From Rebecca billardiae RCC1528 (taxonomy: Eukaryota; Haptophyta), in contig OZ251231.1 in NCBI GenBank assembly GCA_965240325.2, forward strand, positions 2,232,001 through 2,296,000: DNA of 64,000 nucleotides, written 5' to 3'. The notes beneath the pieces are model-generated. The model was not told the DNA's origin. It did not search any database and saw only the letters and a list, made by a program, of their open reading frames with translations. Of this stretch, positions 50,579 through 62,965 are shown one piece after another. Positions within the stretch are counted from its first letter, which is position 1, and each line of letters begins with the position of its first letter. The translations under genes were made by a program, and so were the position numbers.

Positions 50579-53500
50579 CTAGGCTCCGCGTAGCTGCTCC
50601 GAGCCGTCGACGCGCACGTCACGCATCGGCGCGCCCGTGTCGAGCTTGCCCAGCCGCTCGAGCTGCTGCACGACCTCGGCGGGGCGCGGCCAGCGCACGA
50701 GCCGCACGTACCGGCCGAGGGCGACGGGCAGCGCGGCGCCCATCGCGATGGTCGCCGTGCCGAGCCAGTACGCCGGGTCGGCGTAGAGCGCGCCGAGCAC
50801 GCCGGCGCTGTCGTCGCCGTGCGGCACGCTCGTGTACAGCCAGAAGCCGAGGTGGAAGAGGCCGAGGCAGAGCGCGCACAGCCCGTGCGTCCAGCTGGCG
50901 GCGAACGAGGCGTGCTGCGCGTACACTGTGAGCACCTGCAGCTGCAGCGCCGCGGTGTACGCGGCGTACCCCGCGCCCTGCAGCTCGGCGCAGCTGCCCG
51001 AGGCGGGCGAGATGTACCCGACGTCGCCGAACGCGTGCAGCGCCGCGCCAAACACAAAGCACGCCTGCAGCAGCGCGCGCGCCCACCACGCGCCGATCGC
51101 GCGCGCGTGCAGCTCGCCGCCCGCCTGCGTGTGCGCGTACAGCTGCGGGCAGCGCAGCAGCGCACCCGCCGAGAGCTCGCGGTCGAAGAGCAGCGAGAAG
51201 CCCGTGAGCATGGTGAACGGCGCGTTCCACACCGTCACCGCCGCGCTCGGGAAGAGCGACGCGCCCGAGAAGCCGGTGCGCAGGTTGAAGAGCAGCTGGA
51301 TGCTCGCGAAGAAGATCGACTTGTAGAAGGTGTACAGGCAGATGGCGGCGGTGCGCTGGTGCGCGCGCGCGCCGTGCACGAGCAGCAGCCGCTGCAGGAA
51401 GCGGAAGCGGCCGAGCGTGTAGTCCGCGGCGCGCGCGGCCTGCAGCCCCTCCTTCCCCGCGATGCCCACGCCGATGTGCGCCTCCTGGATCATCGAGACG
51501 TCGTTGCCGCCGTCGCCGACCGCGAGCACGCGCATGCCGTCCTCGCCCGTGAGCTCCTTGAGCAGCCCGACCACGCGCGCCTTCTGCGAGGGCGTGGCGC
51601 GCGCGCAGATCACCGCGCTCGCGCCCAGGGCGAGCGAGCGGAAGTCGGCGCTGTTCGGCTCGCCCATCGCCAGCGAGAGCGCCGCGCCCTCCACGATCAG
51701 CGCGTACGCCGGCCCGGCGCCGTCGCTCGCGTCCGAGCGCGAGTGGCCGCCGTTGCCGTCCGCGGCCGCGGCGGCGCCGAGCCGCGCCCACGCGGTGCCG
51801 GGCGCGCGCGCGCCGTACCGGCCGGCGGCGAGGTGCCCGGCGTGCGTGCGGATCGCGCGGAGCACCTGCGTGGGCGTCTCGCCGCGCACGACGAGCACCG
51901 GCATCGGCTCGGCGAGCGTGCCCGACTCGAGCGAGGTCGCGCGCGTCGCGCCGCCCGGCGGCGGCGCGCCCGCGCGCGGCGCGGAGGGCGGCGCGGCGCC
52001 CCACGACGCGCCGCGCGACACTGCCGGCGGGGCGGGCGGCTGCGAGCCGGAGCTGGCGTGCGCGGGCGCGAAGGAGGGCGGCGCGGCGGCGCTGCTGCTC
52101 GCGCCGCCCGAGCCGCCCTTCGACAGCGCCGGCGGCGACGACGCCTGCGCGGACAGCAGCGAGGCGGACGAGGCGGCCGCTGCAGCGTACAGCCGCGCCG
52201 TGCTGAGCGCCGCGCGCTGCTGCGGCGGCGGCGGCGAGTCGAGGTCGCCGTCGACGAGCGAGGCGGTGCCGGTGGGCGAGCTGGGCTCGCGCTCGAAGGG
52301 GTCGGCGAGGTACGCGCCCTCGCTCACCAGGCTGCACGCGCGCGACACCTCCACCGCCGTCTCGCGCTTGTCCCCCGTGAGCATCCACACGCGCACGCCC
52401 GCCATCCGCAGCGCGGCGATGGTCTGCGGCACCTCGGGCTGCAGCCGGTCCTCGATCGCGGAGGCGCCCAGCAGCTCGAGCCGGCGCTCGATGGTCTCGA
52501 AGACCTCGGCGAGCTCGCCGCCGCGGTCGACGGTGGACACGCTCGCCTCGTGCAGCCGCGCCGCCCACGCCTGGTACTCGGCCTCGCCCAGCGGGCGCAT
52601 CGCCACCAGCAGCGTGCGCAGCCCCTGCCGCGCGAACCTGCGCGTGTGCCGCGCGGTGCGCGCCGCGCGCTCGTCGCGCGAGCCGTCCGCGACCGAGGCG
52701 AGGCGCGGGAGGATGACCTCGTCCGCGCCCTTGGCGAAGAGCACGAGCTGCCCCGTGCCCTCGTTCCGCGCGACGATCGCCATGCGCTTCCGCTCCGACG
52801 AGAACGGCAGCTCGTGCAGCACCGCCCAGTGCTCGAGCGAGCCGGCGCCGCCGCTCACGCACGAGAGCAGTGAGGAGCCTCGCGCGGACGTGGACGCGCG
52901 CGCGCGCGCCTTGCGCATGGCGAGCGCGGCGCGGCCGTCGGGGCGGCGCGAGACGAGCGCGACGCCGAAGTGCTGCGACGCGTCGCACAGCGCCTCCTCG
53001 TCCGGCGAGACCGACGAGTACGCGAACTCCGCCTCCGCCTCGAGCTCGGTCAGCTGCTCGGCAGACGCGGCCGACGAGCCGTCGCCGCGCTCCGTGCGGA
53101 GCGGCGTCGACGTGTTGCACAGCGCGAGGCAGCGCCAGAAGTTGAGCACGTCGAGCTGGCCCTGCTGCGTCCGCGCCGCCAGCGCCGCGTCCGCGTACAC
53201 CCCCTGCGCGCCGCACGTCGCCTCGTTCCCGTACTCCACCCCCCCAATACTCGCCCGACGAAACACCATCTCGTTCTCGGTGAGCGTGCCGGTCTTGTCG
53301 GTGAGCAGGAAGCCGATCTGGCCGAGGTCCTCGGGCACCGCGGTCGAGTTGGAGACGGCGCGCGTGTCGGTCGACTCGTCGTACATGTGCACGTCGTCCG
53401 AGATCCAGCGCGCGTACCTGCGCGCCGGCGGCGGCGAGCCAGCGCGCGCGCGCGGCGCGGCGAGCGAGCGCGCGCGTGAGGCGCGGCGAGCGAGCGCGCG

Positions 53501-54627
53501 CGTGTGGTGCGGCGAGCGAGCGCGCACGTCCAGCGCAGGATGTCCAGCGTGACGGCGAGGGAGATGGGTATCATGATGGACATGAGCAGCAGGAAGCGCA
53601 GCCCGTACACCATCCAGCGCAGCCGCGAGTCCTCCGGGCCGACGTCGAACATCAAGTAGGAGGCGCGCTCGCCCGCCGTCTCGCGCCACCGCACGCCGAG
53701 CACGCCAAACAGCAGCGTGAGCGCGAGCTGGAAGCAGAAGATGGCGACGGAGATGCGGTTGACGACGCGCTCGGCGGTGGGGTACTTGAACGGCGGCTCC
53801 TGCTTGTTGCACCCCAGCTTCGTCTGGCTGCCCGTGTACACCGCCACGCCCACCACCCACTCGCACTTGCGCACGTGCGTCGACTGCGGCAGGAACTGCT
53901 CCGAGCTCAGCCCGAGCCGCTGCACGTGCTCGGCGGTCGGGCCGGACTCGATGTTGAGCGTGGAGTCGAAGACGTAGATGTCCGCGTTCGGCGGCGCGCA
54001 CTCGACCACGCCGCGCAGCCCGCCCAGCCCGCCCAGCCCGAGTGCGTGCGTCTGCGGCAGCGCGCGCCGCAGCTTGAGGTCCGCCTCGCCGTCAATGTTG
54101 GTCGTCTGCACGTAGCACGTGCCGCGGCGCTGGCCCTCCTCGGAGGTGGCGAGGAGGACGAGGTCGCACGGCACCTCCTCGTTGCGCAGCACCCTCACCA
54201 GCTCGCCCACGCGGATGTCCGCCGAGCGCACGGTGCGCAGCTCGCCGGCCGGCGTGAAGACGTGGAACTCGCGCGCGTTGGCCGCGCGGTCACTCTCGGC
54301 GCGCTTGCGGTCGTCGAGGTGCTCCTTGAGCATGGAGACGACGGTGACGAGGATGAGCGGCCCCCACGTGCTCGCCGGGTTCACCGGCGTCAGGCTCGAG
54401 TCGAGCTGCAGGATCGCGATCAGCAGGAAGTAGCGGTTCATCGGCTTGGAGAACTGCTGCCACAGCGTCTTGATCAGGAAGTTCCATCGCGTGTACTTGG
54501 TGTTGGACACCTTGTTGTCCGGCAGCTCGAGGTCGGGCACGTTGACGCGCACGCGCCGGATCGTCTCCTGGCGCCGCGCGCCCGAGAGCCGCGGCCCCGA
54601 GAGCCTGGGAGCGCTTTGCGTCATCAC
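50579..54627 (-). CDS. P4-type ATPase (phospholipid flippase)
   Basis: Removal of one intron (53527-53418; GTGCGC..CGCAG, 110 nt) gives 1,312 residues. P4 hallmarks in order: NTKYTRWNFLIKTLWQQF at the N-terminus, membrane helices 1-2, the actuator motif NIDGEADLKL (the family usually has DGETN), the PISL motif in helix 4 (IMIPISLAVTLDIL), the phosphorylated D407 in DKTGTLTENEM, the nucleotide-binding KGADEVILPR, MLTGDKRETA, the hinge GDGGNDVSMIQEAHIGVGI, and a C-terminal set of six helices. Splicing joins LDILRW to TYARWISDDVHMYDESTDTR, as the family expects. About 165 residues of Ala/Ser/Pro-rich sequence are inserted after the TGDK segment. P4-ATPases move phospholipids from the outer to the inner leaflet, usually with a CDC50 partner, which is not in this window. 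A broken copy of its 3' end lies at 26294. Confidence 0.93.
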
Positions 54628-56362
54628 CGCCGATCGAGGACCGCCATCGTGAGTTCGGCTGGAGAGTCAGCAGACTAGCAGAGACGCTGCGCGCTGCTGC
54701 TCGAGTGACTGAGGACTGCTTTCCTGCTTTATTCCTTTTGTCGTGGCTGCCACTGCCCAGTGCGGCGGCACGTCCGTGCATCTGGACGGGCATCGACCCT
54801 TGGCGAGGTAGCCAAATCGCGTGACTTAGTCCCGGCGAAGGCTGCTAGCAGCCGTGATCAGCTCGCACGCCATGTCCGTCGATGATCGCCCAGCTATTGA
54901 CAGGCGCCCACACGTATGTATCGGACGCGGTGACGCGGCCGCACGACTACCGCACATGAGCCAACCTCGTCCATCAGACTCACGACGTGTAGGCCAGACA
55001 GAACACCGGCGGGTCTGCACCCTGGCTGGCTGGCACGGCATGCCCAAGAGGTCACCATGGCCGTCAGGAGGGTGATCCTGGCCCCTACTACTACTTGCCC
55101 ATCCTTCCCACTCGGCAGTCGGCACAACAGCCTTATTCTGCGTCGGTTGCACTAGGACGGGGACGCGTCGGGCGTGAGGGTGGTGGAATAGGTCGAAGTG
55201 ATGCTGTCGCGCATGCTCTCGCGCACGTACGCCAGAACGGATCTGCCTGCGTCACGCCCCAATGACCCGTCAGCGGCGCTGGGCATTTGGATCGCGGTGG
55301 GACCGGCGGGCATTCACGCCCGTCATGTCTCCCACCTTCAAAAGTGGCAAATTGCAACTGGACCGCCCTGCAGGCGAGCCACCGTCGTTACCGCACGCCC
55401 CCCGGGGGGGCGCCGGCCCCCGAGGCATGCCACTTATTGCCACCTGTGTCGGGCCGCGCGCGCCAGCATCTGACGAACTCACAACGAACATTTCCGAACC
55501 GCTCGAGGCAAAACCCCATATGTTGCAGGAGAATGGCCTAGGCGGCGCGCGATCATACGCGACACAACTCCTTGCTGGGACCATGCCGTAGGTGTCTCCG
55601 TCTGTGCAGTGCTCACGCGCGGTTGACACCGGGCATTGTCTCGGGGGTACTGTTGCCGCATCGGCGGCGGCGGCACCTCGGCGATGCTCGACCTTGTTGA
55701 GGAGTTGTCGATGCCTGAGAATCAGTTCAGCGAATACCTCAATACCTGAATACCATGTCGTCACCGCGGCACTCGGTGTATCGGTCAGTGGTTTGAGGTT
55801 GGGTGAGGGTGGTGGTTGGTTGGGGGCTGGCCAGGGTAGGGCTGGAGGCTTCGGCCGCCAGTCTGATCACCCGGAGCCCGTTATAAAGGGGAATTTATAA
55901 ACACGGCATATATTTAAGTGACCGGGCCCAAAATAGTACGCATCTAGATACTGCTCAAATAGTCAAATACCCGGTCAGGCGGTCACTCGGTCCCGGCAAT
56001 CCCGCCGCGACTGTAAAACAGTCGCCATATTCAATCATTTGAAGAACCTAACGTCTTTACTATGACTTGCCGAGCACTGCTGTATTCATCACGAATTCAC
56101 ATTCTGGCGGTTCAACTCATTCAACTATTCAAGTATGCGCTAATAAATCAATGATTACAACGGTACGACTGGTAGCGCTGTTTTGATTGGTCAATTGCTT
56201 CCGATCTCGACCAAATCTGCACTTCCAAAAACTCCGAAGAAGAAGTTATCGTTGTCGTCTTGAATAGTTGGAATCCCCCCCCTGTCGGCGCACAGTGCGC
56301 AAGGGGAGCTCCGTGGTCGCGCGCGAGCCCGCCCCCCGGGGGCCCGCCGGGACCCCATTGGC
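54628..56362. other. Intergenic between divergent flippase and receptor-like genes
   Basis: A 1.7-kb gap with start codons on both sides. 54830-55900 is ~57 % GC with short open frames but no recognisable domain. 55900-56260 is clearly AT-richer, with ATATATTTAA near 55910 and a TTGATTGGTCAATTG near 56183 that contains an inverted CCAAT box; it probably holds the promoter of the receptor-like gene. Confidence 0.4.
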
Positions 56363-59300
56363 ATGCCGCTTCGCCATCCGCGTCGGGCCACGCGCGCGCC
56401 GGCGTTGCTGCTGCTGCTCGCGCGCATCGCGTGCGCCGCCGCCGATACCCCCTGCCCGGGCGTGCCGCGGCCCTTTGTCCGCGAGCTGCCGTATGCGGCG
56501 GCCTCGGCCGCGGCCGCTGCGGCGGTGGACGCTCGCGGGTGCGTGCTGCGCTCGAACGTGTCGATCGCCTTCGTGCACCACGGCTCGGCGGCGAACTCCA
56601 TCTTCTGGCGGACGGTCGAAGACGGCGCCCGCCGCGCCGCCCTCGACCTGGGCGTCAATCTCGTGCTGCGCACGACGCCCTCGTTTGACCTCGCGGGCAT
56701 GTCGGCGCTGATCGACGAGGCGGTGGCCGCGCGGCCCGACGGGCTGGTGGTGAGCCTGCCGAACGTGGCGGCGCTCGCGCCCGCGGTGCGGCGCGCGGTC
56801 GCGAGCGGCGTCGTGGTCATCGCCATCAACTCGGGCGTGCACGACTTTGAGGCGCTCGGCGCCGTGCACTTTGTGGGGCAGGCGGAGCACGCCGCCGGGT
56901 ACGAGGCGTGCGGCCGGCTGCTGGCGGCGGGCGCGAGGCGCGTGCTCACGCTGGACCACCGCGCGGGGCTGGCGGCGGGTGTGAACGAGCGGCACGACGG
57001 CTGCGCGGCGCGCGCGCTCGAGCTCGGCGGCAGCGCGCACAAGGTGCACACCACCACCACGGAGGAGGTCGCGCTCGCGGACGTGCGCGCCGCGCTCGAC
57101 GCCGACCCGGCGCTGGACGCGGTGCTCGCGCTCTCGTCGGCGACGGTGGTGCCGGCGGCGCGCGCGGTCGCCGAGCTGCCGCCGACGCGCCCCGTGCTGC
57201 TCGGCAGCTTCGACTTCTCCGCCGAGATGAGCGCGATGCTCGAGTCGGGCGAGCTCCTCTTCGCGGTTGACCAGCAGCAGTACCTGCAGGGCACGCTGCC
57301 GCTGCACCTGCTCGCGGCGCGCGCGTCGAGCGCGCACCTGCCGCTACCGCCGCGCGAGGCGGACGGCGGCGCGGGGCCGATCGTGACGGGGCCGAGCTTC
57401 GTCACGGCGGGCGCGCACGCCGAGCGCAAGGCGTGCGAGGCGCAGGGCGTCTTCTACTGCGCCGAGCCCTCCACCTCACTCGCGGCCGCGCCCGCGCCCG
57501 GCTGTCCGTGCATCGAGCGCGGGGCCGTGCGGCTCGCGCTCGTCCTGCACGTCGAGTCGGCGCTGCGCGACGCGAGCAGCCTGTGGTCGCGGCTGGTGAA
57601 CGGCGCGGAGCTCGCGGCGGCGGACCGCGGCGTCTCCCTCGACGTGCTCTCGCCCGCGCGCACCGACAGCGCGGCGATGGCCGAGCTGCTGCTCGCGGCC
57701 GCGCGAGACGCGCAGCCGCCCTACGACGGAATCGTGAGCACCGCGCCCGGCGCCGCGCTGCTCGCGCCCGCCTTCGACGCGGCGCGCGCGCGCGGCACGC
57801 GCGTGGTCACGCTCTTCTCGCGCGACGGGTTCGAGGCGCGCGACCCCGCGCTGCGCGAGGCGCAGCTGCTGCACGTCGGGCAGGACGACGAGGCCGCCGG
57901 CTTCGAGGGCGCGCGCGCGGCGCTCGCGCTCGGCGACGCGGACGGCAACGGGACGAGCGCCGCGCCGGGCTGCGGCGGCGGCGGCGCGGCGGCGCTGCTG
58001 GTGATCGACCACGGCCTGGGCACGAGCCCGGAGCTGAACGCGCGCGTCGCGGGCGTGCGCCGCTACGCCAACACCTCGAGCGCCGTGCCCCCCGTCCGCG
58101 TCGAGCTCGTGCCGCTCGACGCGCAGAACGCGGCGCGCGCGAGCCAACAGCTCGACGCGGCGCTCGACGCGCTGGGCGGCGCGCCGTGCGTGCGCGCGGT
58201 GCTGGCGCTGGGCGAGCCGGGCACGCACGCGCTGCTCGGCGCGGGGCGGCTCGCCGGCGTGCCCGCCGGCGCGTTCGACCCGGACGCCGAGGCGCTCGCC
58301 GCGCTCGCCGACGGCCGCCTCGCCTTCGCCCTCGACCAGCAGCCGTGGCTGCAGGGGCACGCGGCGGTCGCGGTCGCGGCGGAGGCGGCACTCTCCGGTA
58401 ACGCGCCGGTCGGGCCGCGCGTGCTGCCCGCCGGGCCGCGCGTGCTGTGGGCGGGCGGCGAGGCGGCGATGGCGGCGGTGGCGGCGGCGAGCGCCAACGA
58501 CAGCGCGGTCGTCGAGTGGCGCGCCGCCCCCGAGCTCTCCGCACGACTCGCGTGCGAGGCGCGGCGCTTCGACGACGGCAGCGCGTCCAGCGCAGTCGTC
58601 GGCTGGGAGTGGTGCCCTGCGCCCGCCGCCGACGCGGACGGCGGCGAGGGCGAGGGCGGTGGGGGCGGCGGGGGCGAGGGCGCGGCGGCGTCCGGCGCGG
58701 CGGCGCCCGCCGCGGTCGAGAGCGCGGGCCCCGAGATCCTGATCGTCGCCGTGTTCGCACTCGCGGGCATTGCTGGCGTCGCGGTGGGTGGGCTGCTGCT
58801 GCTGGGCGCGGCGAGGCTGTACTCGCTCGCGCGCCAGGCGCTGGGCGCGCGGCGGGCGCAGGAGTCGCAGCTGCGCGCGCGCGTGGAGGGCGCGATGCAC
58901 GGCGTGCTCGACGTGCTGTACCCCGTCGCGCTCGTGCCGCTCCCCACGCTGCGCACGTGGGCGACCCTGCTCGAGCACGAGCGCGCGCTCGACAGCGGCT
59001 GCCTCGTGCTGCTGCACACGTACGAGCAGGCCAAGCGCTTCGTCACGCGCAGGCCGACCGTCTTCCTCTCGCACCGTGCGCGCGGCGCGCACGGCGCCGC
59101 GCGCCGCGGCCGCGCGCGCGCTCCCTGCCCCCTGACCCCGCCCGACCCCGCCCTGCGCTGTGCGCGCGCGCCGTGCGTGCGCGCCCGTGCCCGCGCGCGC
59201 GACGCGCGCCCCCTTTGTGCGCGTGCAGAGTGGCTTGCGTGGGGCGCGCCCGACCCCGAGGGGGAGCACCTGCGGCACATGGTGGCGGCCGTGCTCGCGC

Positions 59301-60817
59301 TGTGCGAGGCGGAGGAGCTGGTCGAGGAGGACGTGTACTGCTGGATCGACATCGTCTCGATCCCGCAGCACAACAAGGCGACACAGGCCCTCGCCGTGCG
59401 CGCGCTCGGCGTGTATGCGTCGATGATGCGCTACTTCATCGCCGTCTGCCCGCCGTGCACGCACGCCGAGACGCGGATGCCGTGCGACCTGCGCTCGTAC
59501 GGCACGCGCGGCTGGTGCCGGCTGGAGCAGTGGGCGCACCTCGCGGTGGCGGGCGTGGCCAACCTGTACGTCTCGGACGCGTTTGGCACGCTGCGCTCGG
59601 TGGACGAGGACTGGGTGCGCGAGTCCATCCTCGTCTTCGAAGGCACGTTCACTCTCGAGCGCGACCGCTTCAAGCTGGTGGACGTGGTGCTCGGGCTGTG
59701 GGCGCTCACGCTCGTCGCGAGGCGCGCCGGGTACGGCGGCGCGGAGGAGATGGCGGAGACGGTGGACGACCTGCGCGCGCGCGTCTTCCCGAGCGCGCTC
59801 TTTGGGCAGCTGGTCGAGCGGCTCGAGGCGGAGGTGCGCGTGCGCTTCGACGAGTGGGCGGCCGCGCACGCGCCGCACCTCGCGCCCGACGGCCGCGCGC
59901 GCGCCAGCAGCAGCGCGCGCGCCAGCGGGCGCGCGCGCTCCACCGCCGCCGGGCACGCCGCTCGCTTCTCGGTCCGCGTGACTCGCTTCTCGGTCGGGGG
60001 CGCGGCGCTCGGCGTGGGCGGCGGCAGGGGCCGCAGCCGGCGCCTCCGCTCGATGCCCGTGCACGCGGCCGAGGGCCTCGCCGGCTCGGAGCCGGGCTCG
60101 TTCTCGGGCGACATGCGCGCGTCGGAGCCCGAGCCCTCGCACACGCGGCTCTCGGCCGGCAGCGAGCGCGGCAACACGCCACCGGCGCTCACGACGCAGA
60201 TGTCGGGCGCGCTGCGCCCGCTGAGCGACGAGGAGCTCGCGGACGCGCGCGACGCGTTCCGTCTGATGGACACGGGCGCGCGCGGCGAGCTCAGCTGGGA
60301 CGGCTTCGAGCGCACGCTGCGGATGCTCGGGCTGGGCGCGCTGCCGCAGCAGGACGCGCGCGCCATCTTCGAGCAGCGCGCGCCCGGCGGCACCGTCGAC
60401 TTCGACGCGTTCACCGAGCTGGTGCTGTGCGCGCGGCGCAAGGTGCTCAGCATGCCGCAGGACGAGGGCGACGACTTGTTGGCCTCCGAGCTGCACGGCC
60501 GCAGCATCATCCACCAGCTGCTCGAGACGGTGCGCGTCACCTCGACCGAGCAGTTCCGACGCACCTCTTCGCACTACTCCGCGTCCACGCGCAAGTCGGG
60601 GCGGCGCGGCCTGAGCGGCGGGAGCTCGAGCTCGCATCGGCCGCCGTGCAGGGGCTCGGCCGCGCTGTCGGCGGTGTCGAGCGAGTACTCGGCGGACTGG
60701 GGTGGCGTCGTCCACGCCGCCGGGCTCACCGGGGACGACGGCGCGCCGCTCGAGCGCGGGCAGCACGGCGGCGTCGTCCGACTCGAGGCCGTGGCGGCGT
60801 CGCCGTCTGGCGCCGAG

Positions 60818-60853
<36 letters not shown>

Positions 60854-60919
60854 TTGGCCGGCGTCGACATCGTGCGCGAGATTGCCACGCCCACCGCTGC
60901 CGCCGCGGACGGCTTGTAG
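56363..60919 (+). CDS. Receptor-like protein: two sugar-binding (RbsB-type) domains, one TM helix, TIR-like domain, EF-hand-like domain
   Basis: 1,467 residues after one 153-nt intron (59076-59228). Signal peptide APALLLLLARIACAA. The extracellular part has two bacterial periplasmic sugar-binding (Peripla_BP_4/RbsB-like) domains: ~66-340 (VSIAFVHHGSAANSIFWRTV, DGLVVSLPN, VVIAINSGV, FVGQAEHAAGYEACG, LLGSFDFSAEM, AVDQQQYLQG) and ~389-693 (RLALVLHVES, YDGIVSTAPGAALL, VVTLFSRDG, HVGQDDEAAGFEGA, FALDQQPWLQGH). A membrane helix (LIVAVFALAGIAGVAVGGLL) lies at ~792-813. Inside, a TIR-like effector domain reads VFLSHQWLAWGAPDPEG...WIDIVSIPQHN...YGTRGWCRLEQWAHL; the intron falls inside FLSHQW, and splicing restores it. 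An EF-hand-like pair (~1233-1311) and a Gly-rich tail follow. It probably senses an external sugar or quorum-like signal; this is inference. Confidence 0.85.
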
Positions 60920-61237
60920 CAGACTGCTCGAGTCGTCTGTCCGTCACTCTGTTGACGATCTACTGTGTCGGAATCGGAGAATCTCTTACGAAACGCAGCA
61001 CGCGACGATGTTGACGTTGTAACGGTGGACCGTTCATAAGCTACCCGAGCTGCAGCATGTCGATCGATGGAGTCAGTCTGTCAGAGCGCAGGGATTGTAG
61101 GTAGCACATGCTGTTACATCCTCAAGGCAAGAGCGCGCGAATCGGCAGTAAGAAGTGCAAGCAGCCCACCCACCCGAGCGGCCGAGCCCGAGGCGAGAGC
61201 GCCTCCGACATCAGCACGACGACTTCACCTGCGCTCG
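60920..61237. other. Intergenic, upstream of the F-box/RCC1 gene
   Basis: A 318-bp gap between genes on the same strand. The F-box/RCC1 frame is open back to 61067 with an earlier ATG, but the F-box starts only after 61238, so this part is read as 5' UTR. No motif was recognised. Confidence 0.35.
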
Positions 61238-62749
61238 ATGGACGTCGCTCTTCCCCTCCGGCCGCACGTGCGCCCGTGCGTGGCCACGGCGCTGACGCTG
61301 AGCAGCCTGCCGGCCGAGGTCATCGAGCGCATCGTGACGCTCCTCGAGTGCACGCACGACATCGCCAGCGCCAACGCCACCGCGCGCCTCTTCCGCGGAG
61401 CGCCTGGGGCAGGCTCTCCTGTCGAGCATGCGCTGCGCGCGCGCGCCAGCATGCGCGGCCACGCGCTGCCGACGGCGCTGCTGGGCGACGTGCGCACGTG
61501 GACGGCCGAGCTGTTTCTCCGTGAGCGCGTGTGGGACGCCGCGCGCAGGCACGCCCTCGTCGTCGCCGCAGGCGGCGTGTATGCGATGGCGTTCAGCGCG
61601 TTTGTGGACGCGGACGGCGGGCTGCACACGTGCGGCGAGGTGGTGCAGAATGGCGCGCTGGTCACGCCGGCGCCGTGCGGGCATGGCGATGGGGCGCGGC
61701 GGCGGCGCGAGCCCCCCCTCGTGCCCACGCGTGTCGCCTCGCTCGGCGCCGTGCGCGTGCGTGCCGTCGCGGCAGGCTGGTCGCACCTTCTCGCGCTCAG
61801 CGGTGCGGGCGCCGTGTACGCGTGCGGCGAGGGCGGCCGCGGGCAGCTTGGGCTCGGCCGGCGGCGCGGCGCGGAGCGCGTGTCGACGTTCGCGCGCATC
61901 GACGCGCTCCGAGCCGTGCACGCCGTCGGCGTGGCCGCCGCGCACGCCCACAGCCTCGTGCTCGGCGCGTGCGGGCGCGTGCTCAGCTGGGGCAGCAACG
62001 AGTGGGGCGCGCTGTGCCAGGGCGAGCGCGCGCGCCAGGGCGCGTGCTGGGAGCCACGGGGCGCGGCGGCGCCGGCGGGCGTGCGCTTCGCGGCGGTGGC
62101 GGCCGGGCTGAACCACACGCTGCTTCTGTGCGCGGCAGGCGCCGTCTACTCCGCCGGCTGCGGCTTCGAGGGCCGGCTCGGCCACGGCGACGAGGAGCAC
62201 AAGGCCGTGCCGACGCGCGTCGAGGCGCTCGCGGGCGTGCGCGCCGTGCACGTGAGCGCGGGCGCGCTGCACAGCCTGGTGGTCGGCGCGTCGGGGCGCG
62301 TGCACGCGTTCGGCGACGGCGGGCACGCCGGGTGGCCCGACGAGCACACGGACGGCTGGCACTCGGTGCCGAGGCCGATCGCGGCGCTGGGCGCCGTCTC
62401 CGCCGTGCGCGCGAGCGCGGGCGCGCGGTACAGCGTTGTGATGGACGCAGACGGCGCCGTGCACGTGTGCGGCGACGGCGCGCTGCGGCTGCTCTGGCTG
62501 GCGCACGGCCGGTTCCGGGCGCTGGCGGCGCACCGCGCCGTGAGCTGCGCCCTCGGCGACCACGCGCTCTTCGTCACCGCCGATGGCAGCGTGCACTCGT
62601 GCGGCATGACCTCAGGCGCGCTCGGGCGCGGCCAGAGCATGGCCGAGGCGGGCGAGGACGCGCCCACGTGGCAACGCCACCTCGCCACGCGCTCGCTCGC
62701 GCGCATCGAGCGGCTGCCGCCTGTGCTCAGTCTCGGCGGCGGCCTGTGA
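61238..62749 (+). CDS. F-box protein with RCC1 repeats
   Basis: A 503-residue protein. Residues ~20-55 form an F-box (LTLSSLPAEVIERIVTLLEC...ANATARLFR), the segment that binds Skp1 in SCF ubiquitin ligases. The rest is an RCC1-type propeller with blades at GAVYACGEGGRGQLGLG, GRVLSWGSNEWGALCQG, GAVYSAGCGFEGRLGHGD, GRVHAFGDGGHAG, GAVHVCGDGAL and GSVHSCGMTSGALGRG. Other blades are degenerate, lacking the GRLGxGD signature. Known F-box/RCC1 proteins use the propeller to choose the substrate for ubiquitination, so that role is inferred. An upstream in-frame ATG at 61067 would add 57 residues without a domain. It is intron-free and lies 217 bp before ENY2. Confidence 0.87.
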   Translation: MDVALPLRPHVRPCVATALTLSSLPAEVIERIVTLLECTHDIASANATARLFRGAPGAGSPVEHALRARASMRGHALPTALLGDVRTWTAELFLRERVWDAARRHALVVAAGGVYAMAFSAFVDADGGLHTCGEVVQNGALVTPAPCGHGDGARRRREPPLVPTRVASLGAVRVRAVAAGWSHLLALSGAGAVYACGEGGRGQLGLGRRRGAERVSTFARIDALRAVHAVGVAAAHAHSLVLGACGRVLSWGSNEWGALCQGERARQGACWEPRGAAAPAGVRFAAVAAGLNHTLLLCAAGAVYSAGCGFEGRLGHGDEEHKAVPTRVEALAGVRAVHVSAGALHSLVVGASGRVHAFGDGGHAGWPDEHTDGWHSVPRPIAALGAVSAVRASAGARYSVVMDADGAVHVCGDGALRLLWLAHGRFRALAAHRAVSCALGDHALFVTADGSVHSCGMTSGALGRGQSMAEAGEDAPTWQRHLATRSLARIERLPPVLSLGGGL

Positions 62750-62965
62750 GGCGGATGCAGCCGTTGATCGACGTCGACTACCGCTGTTGCGCGAGCCTTC
62801 GTCGGAGTGTGAATGAGTACACAGCAGTGATGACTCGCCGTCAGTCTCGTTCACAAGTCTCGCGCAGTAAGTAGTAATGTATCATCATGTAAAAGCGTCC
62901 TGCGTCCGCCCGGTCCGGGCGCGCAAGCGGTCGTTTTGTGAGTAGCTTGGCCAAACCGCCCGAGG

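Noticed and set aside
55270-55764. 164-codon minus-strand frame between flippase and receptor-like gene
   Set aside because: No domain; composition does not match host genes.
57476-60823. 1,115-codon minus-strand frame opposite the receptor-like gene
   Set aside because: Antisense shadow; the plus frame carries the recognised domains and a supported intron.
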